Below, in pieces: positions 41,698-50,703 of a DNA stretch of 64,000 bases; positions within the stretch are counted from its first letter, which is position 1, and every line of letters begins with the position of its first letter. The position numbers were made by a program, and so were the translations under genes. The DNA is taken from contig NZ_CAKAKL010000001.1 of NCBI RefSeq assembly GCF_916619195.1, positions 434,001 to 498,000 on the forward strand, written 5' to 3'. The stretch is from Inquilinus sp. Marseille-Q2685 (GTDB lineage Bacteria > Pseudomonadota > Alphaproteobacteria > DSM-16000 > Inquilinaceae). The notes under the pieces were generated by a model. It did no database searches and had not been told where the DNA came from. It saw only the letters and a program-made list of their open reading frames with translations.

Positions 41698-42725
41698 TCC
41701 GCGGCCTCCCGCCGGTCCGGCGCGCCCATCACCGTGCGCACCGCCGCCGCCACCTTGTCGGCGTTCGGGATGTACAGGTCCTCCAGCGCCGCCGAGAACG
41801 GCACCGGCACATGCGGCGGCGACACCATCTTGATCGGCGCCTTCAGCGCGCCGAAGGCCTGGTCCGCCACCTGGGCCGAGATGTCGGTCGCCATGTTGCA
41901 GCGCGGGCTGGCCTCGTCCACCACCACCAGCCTTCCGGTCTCCTCCACGCTCTCCAGGATCGTATCCAGGTCGAGCGGCGAGGTCGTGCGCGGGTCGATG
42001 ATGGCGCAGTCGACGCCTTCCTTCGCCAGGACATCCGCCGCCGCCCTGGCCATCTGCACCATGCGGCCGATGGCGACGATGGTGACGTCTTCGCCCTCGC
42101 GCACCAGATTCGCCTCGCCGAAGGGGATGGTGTAGGGCTCGTCCGGCACCTCCTCCTCCATGTCGTACAGCACCTTGTGCTCGAAGAAGATCACCGGGTC
42201 GTCGTCGCGGATCGCCTGGATCAGCAGGCCCTTCGCCTCATAGGGCGAGGACGGGATGACGCATTTCAGGCCGGGGATGTGGGTGAACACCGGGTACAGG
42301 CACTGGCTGTGCTGGGCCGCGGCGCGGAAGCCGGCGCCGTACATGGTGCGGATGGTCAGCGGCGTCACCGCCTTGCCGCCGAACATGTAGCGGAACTTGG
42401 CGGCCTGGTTGAAGATCTGGTCGAAGCAGACGCCCATGAAGTCGACGAACATCAGCTCGGCGACGGGGCGCAGCCCGCTGGCCGCGGCACCGGCCGCGGC
42501 GCCGATGAAGGCGCTCTCGGTGATCGGCGTGTCCAGGACGCGGCTGGGCCCGAACTCCTTGTACAGCCCCTTGGTGACGCCGAGGGGCCCGCCCCAGGCG
42601 TCCTGCTCGCCCGGCGAGCCGGAGCCGCCGGAGATGTCCTCGCCCATCAGGATCACGCGCGGGTCGCGCCGCATCTCCTGCGCCAGCGCCTCGTTGACCG
42701 CCTGGCGGAAGCTCTTCCTGCTCAT
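41694..42725 (-). CDS. acoB: acetoin dehydrogenase-type E1 beta subunit
   Basis: 343-residue transketolase-like beta subunit without an N-terminal lipoyl domain. Segments: SFRQAVNEALAQEMRRDPRV, ILMGEDISGG, RVLDTPITESAFIGAAAGA, AQHSQCLYPVFTHIPGLK and VVVDEASPRCNMATDI. It is shorter than pdhB of the same window because it lacks the lipoyl arm. Gene order acoA-acoB-acoC with tight spacing indicates one complex. Substrate assignment rests on the AcoC-type partner. Confidence 0.87.
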   Translation of the reverse strand: MSRKSFRQAVNEALAQEMRRDPRVILMGEDISGGSGSPGEQDAWGGPLGVTKGLYKEFGPSRVLDTPITESAFIGAAAGAAASGLRPVAELMFVDFMGVCFDQIFNQAAKFRYMFGGKAVTPLTIRTMYGAGFRAAAQHSQCLYPVFTHIPGLKCVIPSSPYEAKGLLIQAIRDDDPVIFFEHKVLYDMEEEVPDEPYTIPFGEANLVREGEDVTIVAIGRMVQMARAAADVLAKEGVDCAIIDPRTTSPLDLDTILESVEETGRLVVVDEASPRCNMATDISAQVADQAFGALKAPIKMVSPPHVPVPFSAALEDLYIPNADKVAAAVRTVMGAPDRREAAE

Positions 42726-42737
42726 GCCCTGCCTCCC

Positions 42738-43706
42738 TCAGTACGAGACGTAGACGTCGGTCAGAAGATCGGCCGGCCCCGGCACCGGGGCGGCCTTGGC
42801 GTCGACCACGGCGCGGTCGATCGCCTGCCTGATCTCCGCGTCGATGGCCTCCATCTGCGCGATCTCCAGCAGCCCGGCCTCGGTGACCCGGCTGCGGAAC
42901 AGGTCCAGGCTGTCGCGCTGGGCCCGGATCGCCTCGACCTCGCCGGGGGCGCGGTAGGTCTGGGCGTCGCCCTCGAAATGGCCGTAATAGCGGTTCAGCT
43001 TGACTTCGAGCAGGGTCGGGCCGCCGCCGGAGCGCGCCCGCTCGACGGCCTCCCGCGCCGCTTCCCACACCGCGAAGAAGTCGTGGCCATCGACCTGGAC
43101 GCCGGGCATGCCGAAGGCCTGGGCGCGCTCGACGATGTCCTTGCAGCTGACCGAATACTTGCTCGAGGTCGCCTCGGCATAGCCGTTGTTCTCGAACACG
43201 AAGATCGCCGGCAGCTTCCACACGGTGGCCAGGTTCATCGCCTCGAAGGTGGTGCCCTGGTTCGACCCGCCGTCGCCGACGAAGGCCACGGCGACGCCGC
43301 CGGTGCCCAGCGTCTTGGCCGCCAACGCGGCGCCGCAGATCAGCGGCGGGCCACCGCCGACGATGCCGTTGGCGCCCATCATGCCCTTGGACAGATCGGC
43401 GATGTGCATCGACCCGCCCTTGCCGCCGCACAGCCCGTCGCGGCGGCCGTAGATCTCCTTCATCATCGCCACCGGATCGCAGTCCTTGGCGATGCAGTGG
43501 CCGTGGCCGCGATGGGTGCTGGCGATCGAATCGCGGTCGGTCAGATGCAGGCAGACGCCAACGGCGCTGGCCTCTTCACCGGCATAGAGATGGACAAAAC
43601 CCGGAATTTCCCCGGTGGCGAATTCGAGATGGACCCGATCCTCGAACTCCCGGATCAGGCGCATCTGGCGATAGGCACGCAAAAGGTCATCGCGACTCAG
43701 CTGCAT
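42738..43706 (-). CDS. acoA: acetoin dehydrogenase-type E1 alpha subunit
   Basis: 322-residue TPP-dependent E1-alpha. The TPP motif is VGDGGSNQGTTFEAMNLA with the closing FENN; STHRGHGHCIAKDCDP and YYGHFEGDAQTYR are also typical. The start is the ATG at 43706 with GGGAGGA 6 nt upstream; an upstream in-frame ATG is less likely. First gene of acoABC. No acoR-like regulator or dedicated E3 gene is adjacent, so lipoamide reoxidation likely depends on lpdA at 15662 or another copy. Confidence 0.88.
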   Translation of the reverse strand: MQLSRDDLLRAYRQMRLIREFEDRVHLEFATGEIPGFVHLYAGEEASAVGVCLHLTDRDSIASTHRGHGHCIAKDCDPVAMMKEIYGRRDGLCGGKGGSMHIADLSKGMMGANGIVGGGPPLICGAALAAKTLGTGGVAVAFVGDGGSNQGTTFEAMNLATVWKLPAIFVFENNGYAEATSSKYSVSCKDIVERAQAFGMPGVQVDGHDFFAVWEAAREAVERARSGGGPTLLEVKLNRYYGHFEGDAQTYRAPGEVEAIRAQRDSLDLFRSRVTEAGLLEIAQMEAIDAEIRQAIDRAVVDAKAAPVPGPADLLTDVYVSY

Positions 43707-43832
43707 GGCCGTTCCTCCCGTTGCGGATCTTATGTCCGGCAAACAGCCTAACGCGCCGTCCTTCGGGTTGGGAACCCGTTGCGTACCGCCTCCGCCTTTG
43801 GTCGAAGAAATCCTGTCCGGATCAGCCTCGGC

Positions 43833-44471
43833 TCACTGGCCGTTGGGCCGGATCGTCAGCTCCACCCGCCGGTTCTCCTGCCGCCCGGCGGCCGTGGCGT
43901 TGCTGGCCTTCGGCTGATCCTCGCCGACACCGCCGATATTGATCCGCGGCGGATAGACCCCGCGCGAGGAGATGTAGTCGGCGACCGAGCGCGCCCGCGC
44001 CTCCGACAGCCGCTGGTTGTATTCGGCCGGGCCGGTGTTGTCGGTATGGCCGACCACGTCGATATAGGTGTTGGTGTACTGGTTCAGCGTCGCCGCGACG
44101 CTGTCGAGCGGGCCGTAGAAGGCCGGCCGGATAGTCGCGGAATCGGTGGCGAAGGTGACGTCGCCCGGGATCTCCAGCACCAGGTTGTCGCCGCGGCGGT
44201 TCACGCCGATGCCGGTGCCTGCGAGATTGCGCCGCAGCTCGGCCTGCTGCCGATCCATGTAATTGCCGATGGCGCCGCCCGCGAGCGCGCCGACGCCGGC
44301 GCCGATCAGCGCGCCCGTGCCCCGGTTGCCGCCGCTGACCAGGGCGCCGATGCCGGCCCCGGCCAGGCCGCCGGCAGCGGCCCCGCCGATCGTGTTCGGC
44401 GCGCTGTCGAACTGGCAGGACGCGACCGAAGCGGCGAGTGCGACCACGATCAGGCATTTCGGGAAACGCAT
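43833..44471 (-). CDS. OmpA-family lipoprotein with glycine-zipper segment
   Basis: 212-residue outer-membrane lipoprotein. The signal peptide [19 protein letters not shown] ends in a lipobox with Cys19. Residues ~30-75 form a glycine-zipper region ([18 protein letters not shown] and [20 protein letters not shown]), as in YiaD-like proteins. The C-terminal OmpA domain has [20 protein letters not shown] and [14 protein letters not shown]. The ATG at 44471 follows GGGAGGA and alone gives the lipoprotein signal. It lies 64 bp downstream of a lytic transglycosylase, so both act at the cell wall. Confidence 0.9.
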   Translation of the reverse strand: MRFPKCLIVVALAASVASCQFDSAPNTIGGAAAGGLAGAGIGALVSGGNRGTGALIGAGVGALAGGAIGNYMDRQQAELRRNLAGTGIGVNRRGDNLVLEIPGDVTFATDSATIRPAFYGPLDSVAATLNQYTNTYIDVVGHTDNTGPAEYNQRLSEARARSVADYISSRGVYPPRINIGGVGEDQPKASNATAAGRQENRRVELTIRPNGQ

Positions 44472-44535
44472 GACATCCTCCCTCGCAGGCAGTGGATTGA
44501 GGATCGGTGCGAAGCGGCGGGACTTCAAGTCCCGC

Positions 44536-45381
44536 TCAGTTGCGCAGCACGATGCAGGCGCCGCCGGCCCGGCGCAGGCGGCTGCAGAACTGGTTGCCCT
44601 CGGCCCGGCTCTGCGCCGGCACGCTGACCCGGTAGAATCGCCGCGTGCCCATGCTGAGCATGCGGGTGCCGACGATCATCGGCTGGATCCCCGCCATCAG
44701 CTGCGGAAAGCGCCGGCGGACGCGGTTGTAGGACGCCAGCGCCCGGCCCTTGGAGAAGTTGCCGGCGATCTGCACGTGCCAGGGCGCGGTCGGCGAGACC
44801 AGCTCGTCCCGGTCCGCCTCGGTCTTCAGCGACGCCAGCAGCTCCAGGCAGGATTTCGGGCTGCCGTCGAAGCTGGGGACGCTGCCGTCGGCCTTCGGCA
44901 CCCAGTCGTCGGCCGGGCGCTTGGTGACGAACAGCACGTAGTCCTCGGTCTCCAAAGGCAGGAAGCCGCGGCCGCCGACCCAGCTCTCGACCCGGTTCGG
45001 CCCGGCATTGTAGCCGGCGGCGGCGAGGCCGAGATTGCCGAACTGGTCGCGCAGCTCGGCCAGGAAAGCGGCGGAGGCCGGCAGCGCCGTCTCCGGGTCG
45101 AAGGGGTCCTCCAGGTCGCGCAGCTTGGCGGTGCCGGGCATGAACTGGGCTACGCCCTGCGCCCCTTTCGGGCTGACCGCGCGCGGCCGGAACCGGCTCT
45201 CCTTCCAGATCAGCCGGGTGAAGAACTCCAGCGGCAGGTTCTCGGCGGCGGCGGATTGCTCGATCAGCCGGCACACCGCCTGCTCGACCGTCTCGTCCTT
45301 GCCCTGCGCCGCACCGGCTGCCGACGACAGCAAGGCGCAGACGATCGCAATCCAGCCCAACGAACGCATGCGCAGCCACAT
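44536..45381 (-). CDS. lytic murein transglycosylase (SLT domain) with C-terminal SPOR-like segment
   Basis: About 281 residues. Signal peptide from the ATG at 45381 ([23 protein letters not shown] 45369 is an alternative). The SLT domain carries the catalytic glutamate in [20 protein letters not shown], then [13 protein letters not shown] and [12 protein letters not shown]. After a cysteine-containing linker, the C-terminal ~80 residues ([40 protein letters not shown]) resemble a SPOR peptidoglycan-binding repeat. It would cleave glycan strands in the periplasm. The long open frame upstream is antisense to the gntR gene and is not part of it. Confidence 0.88.
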   Translation of the reverse strand: MWLRMRSLGWIAIVCALLSSAAGAAQGKDETVEQAVCRLIEQSAAAENLPLEFFTRLIWKESRFRPRAVSPKGAQGVAQFMPGTAKLRDLEDPFDPETALPASAAFLAELRDQFGNLGLAAAGYNAGPNRVESWVGGRGFLPLETEDYVLFVTKRPADDWVPKADGSVPSFDGSPKSCLELLASLKTEADRDELVSPTAPWHVQIAGNFSKGRALASYNRVRRRFPQLMAGIQPMIVGTRMLSMGTRRFYRVSVPAQSRAEGNQFCSRLRRAGGACIVLRN

Positions 45382-45488
45382 CACCGTCGAATCGAGCACC
45401 GGCAATCCCGTAAGGATATTGCGATTTGGCGCCGCCGTAGCCTCCACCTTAAACCGATATTGACGGCATTCGATACATCCGTCCAAAG

Positions 45489-45507
45489 TGGTCGGGATGT
45501 CAGACCA
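45489..45507 (+). promoter_or_regulatory. candidate GntR operator
   Basis: TGGTC-N9-GACCA, an inverted repeat 23 bp before the gntR start. FadR-subfamily GntR regulators bind short TGGT/ACCA-type palindromes, usually with shorter spacers, so this is a tentative autoregulatory site. Confidence 0.35.
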
Positions 45508-45529
45508 ATTTTGACGCCCTGCCGCCGCG

Positions 45530-46258
45530 ATGTCCGCCCGCCTCCGCCCTTCCCTGCTGCCGGTCCGCACGCCGACGCGTGACGAGGCGGCGCTGGCGGC
45601 GATCGCGGAGCATGTCGAGCGCGCCGGCATCAAGCCCGGCGAGCGGCTGCCGCCCGAGCGCGAGCTGGCGGAGCAGCTGCAGGTCAGCCGTTCCACCGTT
45701 CGCGAGGCGCTGAAGCGCTGGGAGGGCCTCGGCATCGTCGAGATGCGCAAGGGCAGCGGCACCTATCTCAAGGTGCCGGTATCGACCGCCAGCATCCACA
45801 TGCCGCTGACCATCGACCGCGCCTCCGACGTCGCCACGCTGCTGCACACGCTGGAGGTGCGGCGGGCGTTGGAGGGCGAGGCCGCGGCGATCTGCGCCCG
45901 CCGGGCGACGGAAGAGCAGATCGCCGAGATCGGCCGCCGCCTCGACATCATGGAGGCGCACCACACCAAATACGGCGACGCGCCGGAGCAGGACTGGGAG
46001 TTCCACCAGTCGATCTTCCGCGCCACCGAGAACCCGATCTTCGGCCAGATCCTGGCCAGCATGCGGGACGCCTTCCACCGCTTCTGGGAGAACCCGCTGG
46101 ACATGCCGGATTTCGCCGGCCGCACCTTCCCCTATCACCGCGTGATGTATGACGCGATCGTCCGGCGCGACCCGGACGGCGCGCGCGCCGCCGCGCTGAC
46201 CATCATCGACATGGTCGATGAGGACATCCGAGACGCCGACCGCAGACGGACCCGATGA
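45530..46258 (+). CDS. FadR-subfamily GntR transcriptional regulator
   Basis: 242 residues. The N-terminal winged HTH includes GIKPGERLPPERELAEQLQV then SRSTVREALKRWEGLGIVEM. The C-terminal FCD domain (about residues 95-235) has LEVRRALEGEAAAICARRAT, a potential metal/ligand pocket with Asp and His residues (EQDWEFHQSIF, YHRVMYDAI). Its stop overlaps the next gene start by 4 bp (ATGA), so it is the first gene of the downstream operon and its likely local repressor, inducible by the transported or degraded compound. Confidence 0.93.
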   Translation: MSARLRPSLLPVRTPTRDEAALAAIAEHVERAGIKPGERLPPERELAEQLQVSRSTVREALKRWEGLGIVEMRKGSGTYLKVPVSTASIHMPLTIDRASDVATLLHTLEVRRALEGEAAAICARRATEEQIAEIGRRLDIMEAHHTKYGDAPEQDWEFHQSIFRATENPIFGQILASMRDAFHRFWENPLDMPDFAGRTFPYHRVMYDAIVRRDPDGARAAALTIIDMVDEDIRDADRRRTR

Positions 46259-47433
46259 CCGACGATTTCCCCGCCCCCGACGTCTTCGGGGCCGCCACCA
46301 CCCTGGCGCATGACGACAGCTTCCCCGCCGGCGCCGTGGTGCCGCCGATCTACCAGACCTCGCTGTTCACCTTCGCCAGCTATGCGGAGATGGAGGCGGC
46401 ATTCTCCGGCCAGGTGAGGCGCCCGGTCTATTCCCGCGGCGACAACCCGACGGTGCAGGAGTTCGAGCGCAAGGTGGCGGCGCTGGAGGGGGCCGAGGCC
46501 GCCCGCGGCACCGCCAGCGGCATGGCGGCGATCAGCGCGGCCGTGCTCAGCATCGCCGGGTCCGGCGACCGCATCCTGTGCACCCGCCATGTCTATGGCG
46601 ACGCCTACCGCCTGTTCGAGAAGCTGCTGCCGCGGCTGGGCATCACCGTCGATTATGTCGACCTGGGCGACCTGGGCGCGGTCGAGGCAGCGCTGCCGGG
46701 GGCGAAGCTGCTGTATCTCGAGAACCCGACCTCGATGATGTTCGAGCTGCAGGAGATCGGGCGGCTGGCGGCGCTGGCCAAGGCGCAGGGCGCGGCCACC
46801 ATCATCGACAATTCCTGGGCCACGCCGCTGTTCCAGCAGCCGATCCGGCACGGCGTCGACCTGGTGGTGCATTCGGCCTCGAAATACCTGTCGGGCCACA
46901 GCGACACGGTGGCCGGGGTGATCGCCGGCTCAGCCGAGCGCATCGCCCGGGTCAACGACATCACCCACCCCTATCTCGGCGGCAAGCTGTCGCCCTTCGA
47001 AGCCTGGCTGCTGGTCCGCGGCATGCGCACCCTGCCGCTCAGGATGCGGCAGCACCAGGAGAGCGGCCTGGCCATCGCCCGCCGCCTCGCCGACCACCCG
47101 CTGGTCACCCGGGTGCTGCACCCCGCCTTCTCCAACCACCCGGGCGGCGCCACGCTGACCGGCCACAGCGGCCTGTTCTCCTTCGAGGTCGAGGAGAAGG
47201 TCGACGTGGTCCGGCTGGTCGACGCGCTGAAGCTGTTCAAGCTCGGCGTCAGCTGGGGCGGGCATGAGAGCCTGGTGGTCCCGGCCCGGGCCACGCTGCG
47301 CCAGGCCCAGGGCCCGAATTCCTTCGCCGCCTTCGGGGTCTCGCCGCGCCTGGTCCGGCTGGCGGTCGGGCTCGAGGACACTGAGGACCTGTGGGCCGAT
47401 CTCGAGCGCGCGCTCGCCGGCTCCGTCACCTGA
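46255..47433 (+). CDS. Cys/Met-metabolism PLP-dependent enzyme (cystathionine gamma-synthase/lyase family)
   Basis: 392-residue fold-type I PLP enzyme. Family segments: VVPPIYQTSLFTFASYAEME, YSRGDNPTVQEFERKVAALE, ASGMAAISAAVLSI, YLENPTSMMFELQEI, and the PLP lysine K210 in VVHSASKYLSGHSDTVAG. The C-terminal SWGGHESLVVP and RLAVGLEDTEDLWADLE are typical. Substrate among C-S lyases, synthases and related activities cannot be read from sequence. Overlap with gntR and the importer genes following suggest a catabolic role on an imported compound rather than methionine biosynthesis (inference). Confidence 0.9.
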   Translation: MTDDFPAPDVFGAATTLAHDDSFPAGAVVPPIYQTSLFTFASYAEMEAAFSGQVRRPVYSRGDNPTVQEFERKVAALEGAEAARGTASGMAAISAAVLSIAGSGDRILCTRHVYGDAYRLFEKLLPRLGITVDYVDLGDLGAVEAALPGAKLLYLENPTSMMFELQEIGRLAALAKAQGAATIIDNSWATPLFQQPIRHGVDLVVHSASKYLSGHSDTVAGVIAGSAERIARVNDITHPYLGGKLSPFEAWLLVRGMRTLPLRMRQHQESGLAIARRLADHPLVTRVLHPAFSNHPGGATLTGHSGLFSFEVEEKVDVVRLVDALKLFKLGVSWGGHESLVVPARATLRQAQGPNSFAAFGVSPRLVRLAVGLEDTEDLWADLERALAGSVT

Positions 47434-47461
47434 CACTCGCTTTGCAAACAGGGAGGCAACA

Positions 47462-48730
47462 ATGAAACGTCTGATGCTCCTGGCCGGCCTGGCCTCGATC
47501 GCCTTCACCGGCCCGGCGCTGGCCGACACCAACCTGAAGCTGGTCGAGGTCATCACCAGCCCGCAGCGCACCGAGTTCCTGAAGGGCCAGATCGCCAAGT
47601 TCGAGGCCGCCAACCCGGGCGTGAAGGTCGAAATCGTCTCGCTGCCCTGGGGCGAGGCCTTCGAGAAGTTCCTGACCATGGTGCAGGCCGGCGAGACCCC
47701 GGACATCGCCGAAATGCCGGAGCGCTGGATGTCGCTCTACGCCAACAACGGCCAGCTCGAGGACCTGTCCTCCTACATCGCCAAGTGGGACGAGGCCTCG
47801 ACTCTGAGTGACCGGACGGTGCAGTTCTCGAAGACCGTGAACGACACCCCCTACATGGTGCCCTACGGTTTCTATCTGCGCGGCCTGTACTGGAACAAGA
47901 AGCTGTTCCAGGAGGCCGGCATCAAGGAGCCGCCGAAGACGCTCGACGAGTTCATGGACGTCTCGAAGAAGATCGCGGCGCTGGGCGGCGGCAAGACCGG
48001 CTACTGCCTGCGCGGCGGCAAGGGCGGCACCGGCGGCACCGCCTTCTTCATGCTGACCATGGACGGCAAGGGCACGTTCTTCAACGAGGACGGCACCTCG
48101 ACCCTGGGCGACGAGGGCGCGGCCAAGGGCATGCAGTTCCTGGTCGACCTGTACAAGGCCGGCGGCGCGCCGAAGGACAGCCTGAACTGGGGCTTCAACG
48201 AAACCGTCACCGGCTTCTACTCCGGCACCTGCGCGATGCTGGACAACGACCCGGACGCCATGATCGGCATCCTCGACCACATGAAGCCCGAGGATTTCGC
48301 GGTGGCGCCGATGCCGCTCGGCCCCGGCGGCCACGCCTATCCCTCGATCGGCTATGCCGGCTGGTCGATGTTCGCCAACAGCGAGCACAAGGAGGAGAGC
48401 TGGAAGCTGATGTCCTTCCTGCTCGACGCCGACCAGAACATCGAATGGGCCAAGTTCGTCGGCGTCCTGCCGATCCACAAGGGCGCCGAGAAGAACGAGC
48501 ATTTCGCCGGCGAGCGCTATGCCGGCTGGTTCCAGGAGCTGAACGACCCGCGCTGGCAGCCGCTGCCCTGGCCGGCCCATCTCGAGGAGTTCGGCTATTT
48601 CTTCGACGTGATGTCGGTGCAGAGCTTCCAGGAGGCCCTGCTGGGCCAGAAGCAGACCGCCGACGTCGCCAAGGAGTGGGCCGACTACCTCACCGCCGCC
48701 CAGCAGAAGTTCCTGGCCAGCAAGAAGTGA
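47462..48730 (+). CDS. ABC-transporter extracellular solute-binding protein (family 1, sugar type)
   Basis: 422 residues with a signal peptide MKRLMLLAGLASIAFTGPAL then ADTN. Mature part: TEFLKGQIAKFEAANPGVKV, EAFEKFLTMVQAGETPDIAE, YMVPYGFYLRGLYWNKKLF and FMDVSKKIAALGGGKTGY, typical of MalE/UgpB-like family 1 binding proteins. AGGGAGG precedes the ATG. A palindromic repeat follows the stop, separating it from the permease genes; such an element may let the binding protein be made in excess. Ligand unknown. Confidence 0.93.
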   Translation: MKRLMLLAGLASIAFTGPALADTNLKLVEVITSPQRTEFLKGQIAKFEAANPGVKVEIVSLPWGEAFEKFLTMVQAGETPDIAEMPERWMSLYANNGQLEDLSSYIAKWDEASTLSDRTVQFSKTVNDTPYMVPYGFYLRGLYWNKKLFQEAGIKEPPKTLDEFMDVSKKIAALGGGKTGYCLRGGKGGTGGTAFFMLTMDGKGTFFNEDGTSTLGDEGAAKGMQFLVDLYKAGGAPKDSLNWGFNETVTGFYSGTCAMLDNDPDAMIGILDHMKPEDFAVAPMPLGPGGHAYPSIGYAGWSMFANSEHKEESWKLMSFLLDADQNIEWAKFVGVLPIHKGAEKNEHFAGERYAGWFQELNDPRWQPLPWPAHLEEFGYFFDVMSVQSFQEALLGQKQTADVAKEWADYLTAAQQKFLASKK

Positions 48731-48769
48731 CGCGGCAGCGGGACATATCGACCCGCGGCCATTCCCAAG

Positions 48770-48852
48770 CCGTCATGGCGAGCCCCGAAGGGGCCTGGCC
48801 ATCCAGGGCCGCTCGCACCGGCCACTGGGCGCTGCGCGCCTCGCCATGACGG
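48770..48852. repeat. intra-operon palindrome between binding protein and permease genes
   Basis: 83 bp with perfect 13-bp outer arms CCGTCATGGCGAG and CTCGCCATGACGG, and partly complementary interior. It is a variant of the GTCAT-arm repeats at 1669 and 24297. In this place the hairpin could protect the upstream mRNA and reduce read-through into the permeases. Confidence 0.88.
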
Positions 48853-48865
48853 ATTCAAACTTGCG

Positions 48866-49798
48866 ATGGCGAGTATGACCGTGACCCATGCGATCCCAGG
48901 CACCCGCCCGGGATCTTTCCGCCGCGCGCTGGGCAACGCGCTGGAGCCCTGGCTCTATCTCAGCCCGGCCATCATCCTGCTGACGCTCAGCATGCTGGTG
49001 CCGCTGATCGTCGGGCTGTCCTATGCCTTCCAGAATTTCTCGCCGTTCGGCAAGGCCACCTGGGTCGGGCTGAAGAACTTCGAGATGCTGGTGCACGACG
49101 CCAATGTCTGGCGGGCGCTCAAGAACACCGTCTGGTGGACCGTCGGCAGCCTGGTGTTCCAGTTCCTCGGCGGGCTCGGCCTGGCCCTGCTGCTGAACCG
49201 GCCGTTCCGCGGCAAGCGCGTGGTCCAGGCGCTGGTGTTCCTGCCCTGGGCGGTGCCGACCTTCCTGTCCGGCCTGGTCTTCGCCTGGCTGTTCAACCCG
49301 GTGGTCGGCCCCCTGCCCTACTGGATGGCCGATCTCGGCCTGCTGCCGGAGCCCTTGAACATCCTGTCCGACCCGGACCTGGCGATGTGGGGACCGATCC
49401 TGGCCAATATCTGGTTCGGCATCCCGTTCTTCGCCATCACCCTGCTGGCGGCGCTGCAGGCGATCCCGTCCGACTTCTACGAGGCGGCGGCGATCGACGG
49501 CGCCACCGCCTGGCAGCGCTTCACCCAGATCACCATCCCGTTCCTGGCCCCGACCATCGCCATCACCGTGCTGCTGCGCACGATCTGGATCGCCACCTTC
49601 GCCGACCTGATCTGGGTGATGACCAATGGCGGGCCGGCCAACGCCACCAGCATCCTGTCGACCTACATCTTCGCCCAGGCCTTCACCCGGCTGAATTTCG
49701 GCTACGCCTCGGCCGTGGCGACGATGCTGCTGCTTCTCCTCCTGCTCTATGCCGCCATCCTGATCCGGATGCGCAAGAGCCTGCTCGCGGGGCAATGA
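48866..49798 (+). CDS. ABC sugar-type permease, MalF/UgpA-like
   Basis: 310 residues, six membrane segments beginning with PWLYLSPAIILLTLSMLVPL. The ATPase-contact EAA loop reads DFYEAAAIDGATAWQRFTQI TIPFLAPT. It forms a heterodimeric permease with the next gene, one base downstream. The start may be ATG 48866 or 48875. No ATPase gene lies in the operon. Confidence 0.93.
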   Translation: MASMTVTHAIPGTRPGSFRRALGNALEPWLYLSPAIILLTLSMLVPLIVGLSYAFQNFSPFGKATWVGLKNFEMLVHDANVWRALKNTVWWTVGSLVFQFLGGLGLALLLNRPFRGKRVVQALVFLPWAVPTFLSGLVFAWLFNPVVGPLPYWMADLGLLPEPLNILSDPDLAMWGPILANIWFGIPFFAITLLAALQAIPSDFYEAAAIDGATAWQRFTQITIPFLAPTIAITVLLRTIWIATFADLIWVMTNGGPANATSILSTYIFAQAFTRLNFGYASAVATMLLLLLLLYAAILIRMRKSLLAGQ

Positions 49799-49799
49799 G

Positions 49800-50651
49800 A
49801 TGACCATCGTCGGACGCTCGCCCCTCGGCCGCCTCGCCGGCGGCATCGGCTTCTATCTCGGCATCGGCGCCTATCTGCTGTTCGCGCTGTTCCCGCTGTA
49901 CTGGCTGGTCAAGATCTCGGTCACGCCGACCCGGCTCCTGTTCTCCGAAGGCATCACCTTCTGGCCGTCGGAATGGACGCTGGGGAACTTCGATTCGGTC
50001 CTGACCGCCAGCAACTTCCCGCGCTATTTCCTGAACAGCGTCATCGTCTCGGTCGCCACCGCGGCGGTGGTCACGCTCTGCGCCTCGGCCTCCGGCTACG
50101 CCTTCTCGCGCTTCCGCTTCAAGGCCAAGCCGGCGGTGATGTTCGTGCTGCTGCTGACCCAGACCTTCCCGCTGGTGATGATCATCCCGCCGGTCTACCG
50201 GCTGATGGCGCCGCTGGGCCTGACCAACAACCTGATGGGGCTGATCGTCATCTACAGCGCCTTCAACGTCGCCTTCGCCACCTTCCTGATGCAGTCCTTC
50301 TTCGACGCCATCCCGAAGGACCTGGAGGAGGCGGCTATGATCGACGGCTGCAGCCGCTTCCAGGCGCTGCGCCGGGTGGTGCTGCCGCTGACTCTGCCGG
50401 GCATGGGGGCGACGCTGGGCTTCGTCTTCACCGCGGCCTGGAGCGAGATGCTGTTCGCGCTGATGCTGATCAACTCCGACAGCCAGAAAACCTTTGCGGT
50501 CGGCCTGTCGACCTTCGTCGCCAAGTTCGGCGTCGACTGGGGGCAGATGACCGCGGCCTCGGTGCTGGCGCTGATCCCGGTCTGCATCTTCTTCGCCGTG
50601 ATCCAGCGCTATCTGGTGCAGGGGCTGACCGCCGGCGCCGTGAAGGGTTGA
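49800..50651 (+). CDS. ABC sugar-type permease, MalG/UgpE-like
   Basis: 283 residues with six membrane segments. First segment FYLGIGAYLLFALFPLYWLV; EAA loop KDLEEAAMIDGCSRFQALRR VVLPLTLPG. Second subunit of the importer. The next gene is an amidase 52 bp downstream and no ABC ATPase follows, so a shared MsmK/MalK-like ATPase from elsewhere is needed. Confidence 0.93.
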   Translation: MTIVGRSPLGRLAGGIGFYLGIGAYLLFALFPLYWLVKISVTPTRLLFSEGITFWPSEWTLGNFDSVLTASNFPRYFLNSVIVSVATAAVVTLCASASGYAFSRFRFKAKPAVMFVLLLTQTFPLVMIIPPVYRLMAPLGLTNNLMGLIVIYSAFNVAFATFLMQSFFDAIPKDLEEAAMIDGCSRFQALRRVVLPLTLPGMGATLGFVFTAAWSEMLFALMLINSDSQKTFAVGLSTFVAKFGVDWGQMTAASVLALIPVCIFFAVIQRYLVQGLTAGAVKG

Positions 50652-50703
50652 ACCGGCAACCGAAAGAGACGAGCGTGTCGGCTCCACCGGAGGGGACCCG
50701 ATC

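Noticed and set aside
45382-45762. N-terminal 127-codon extension of the lytic transglycosylase
   Set aside because: It runs antisense into the gntR gene and would bury the signal peptide.
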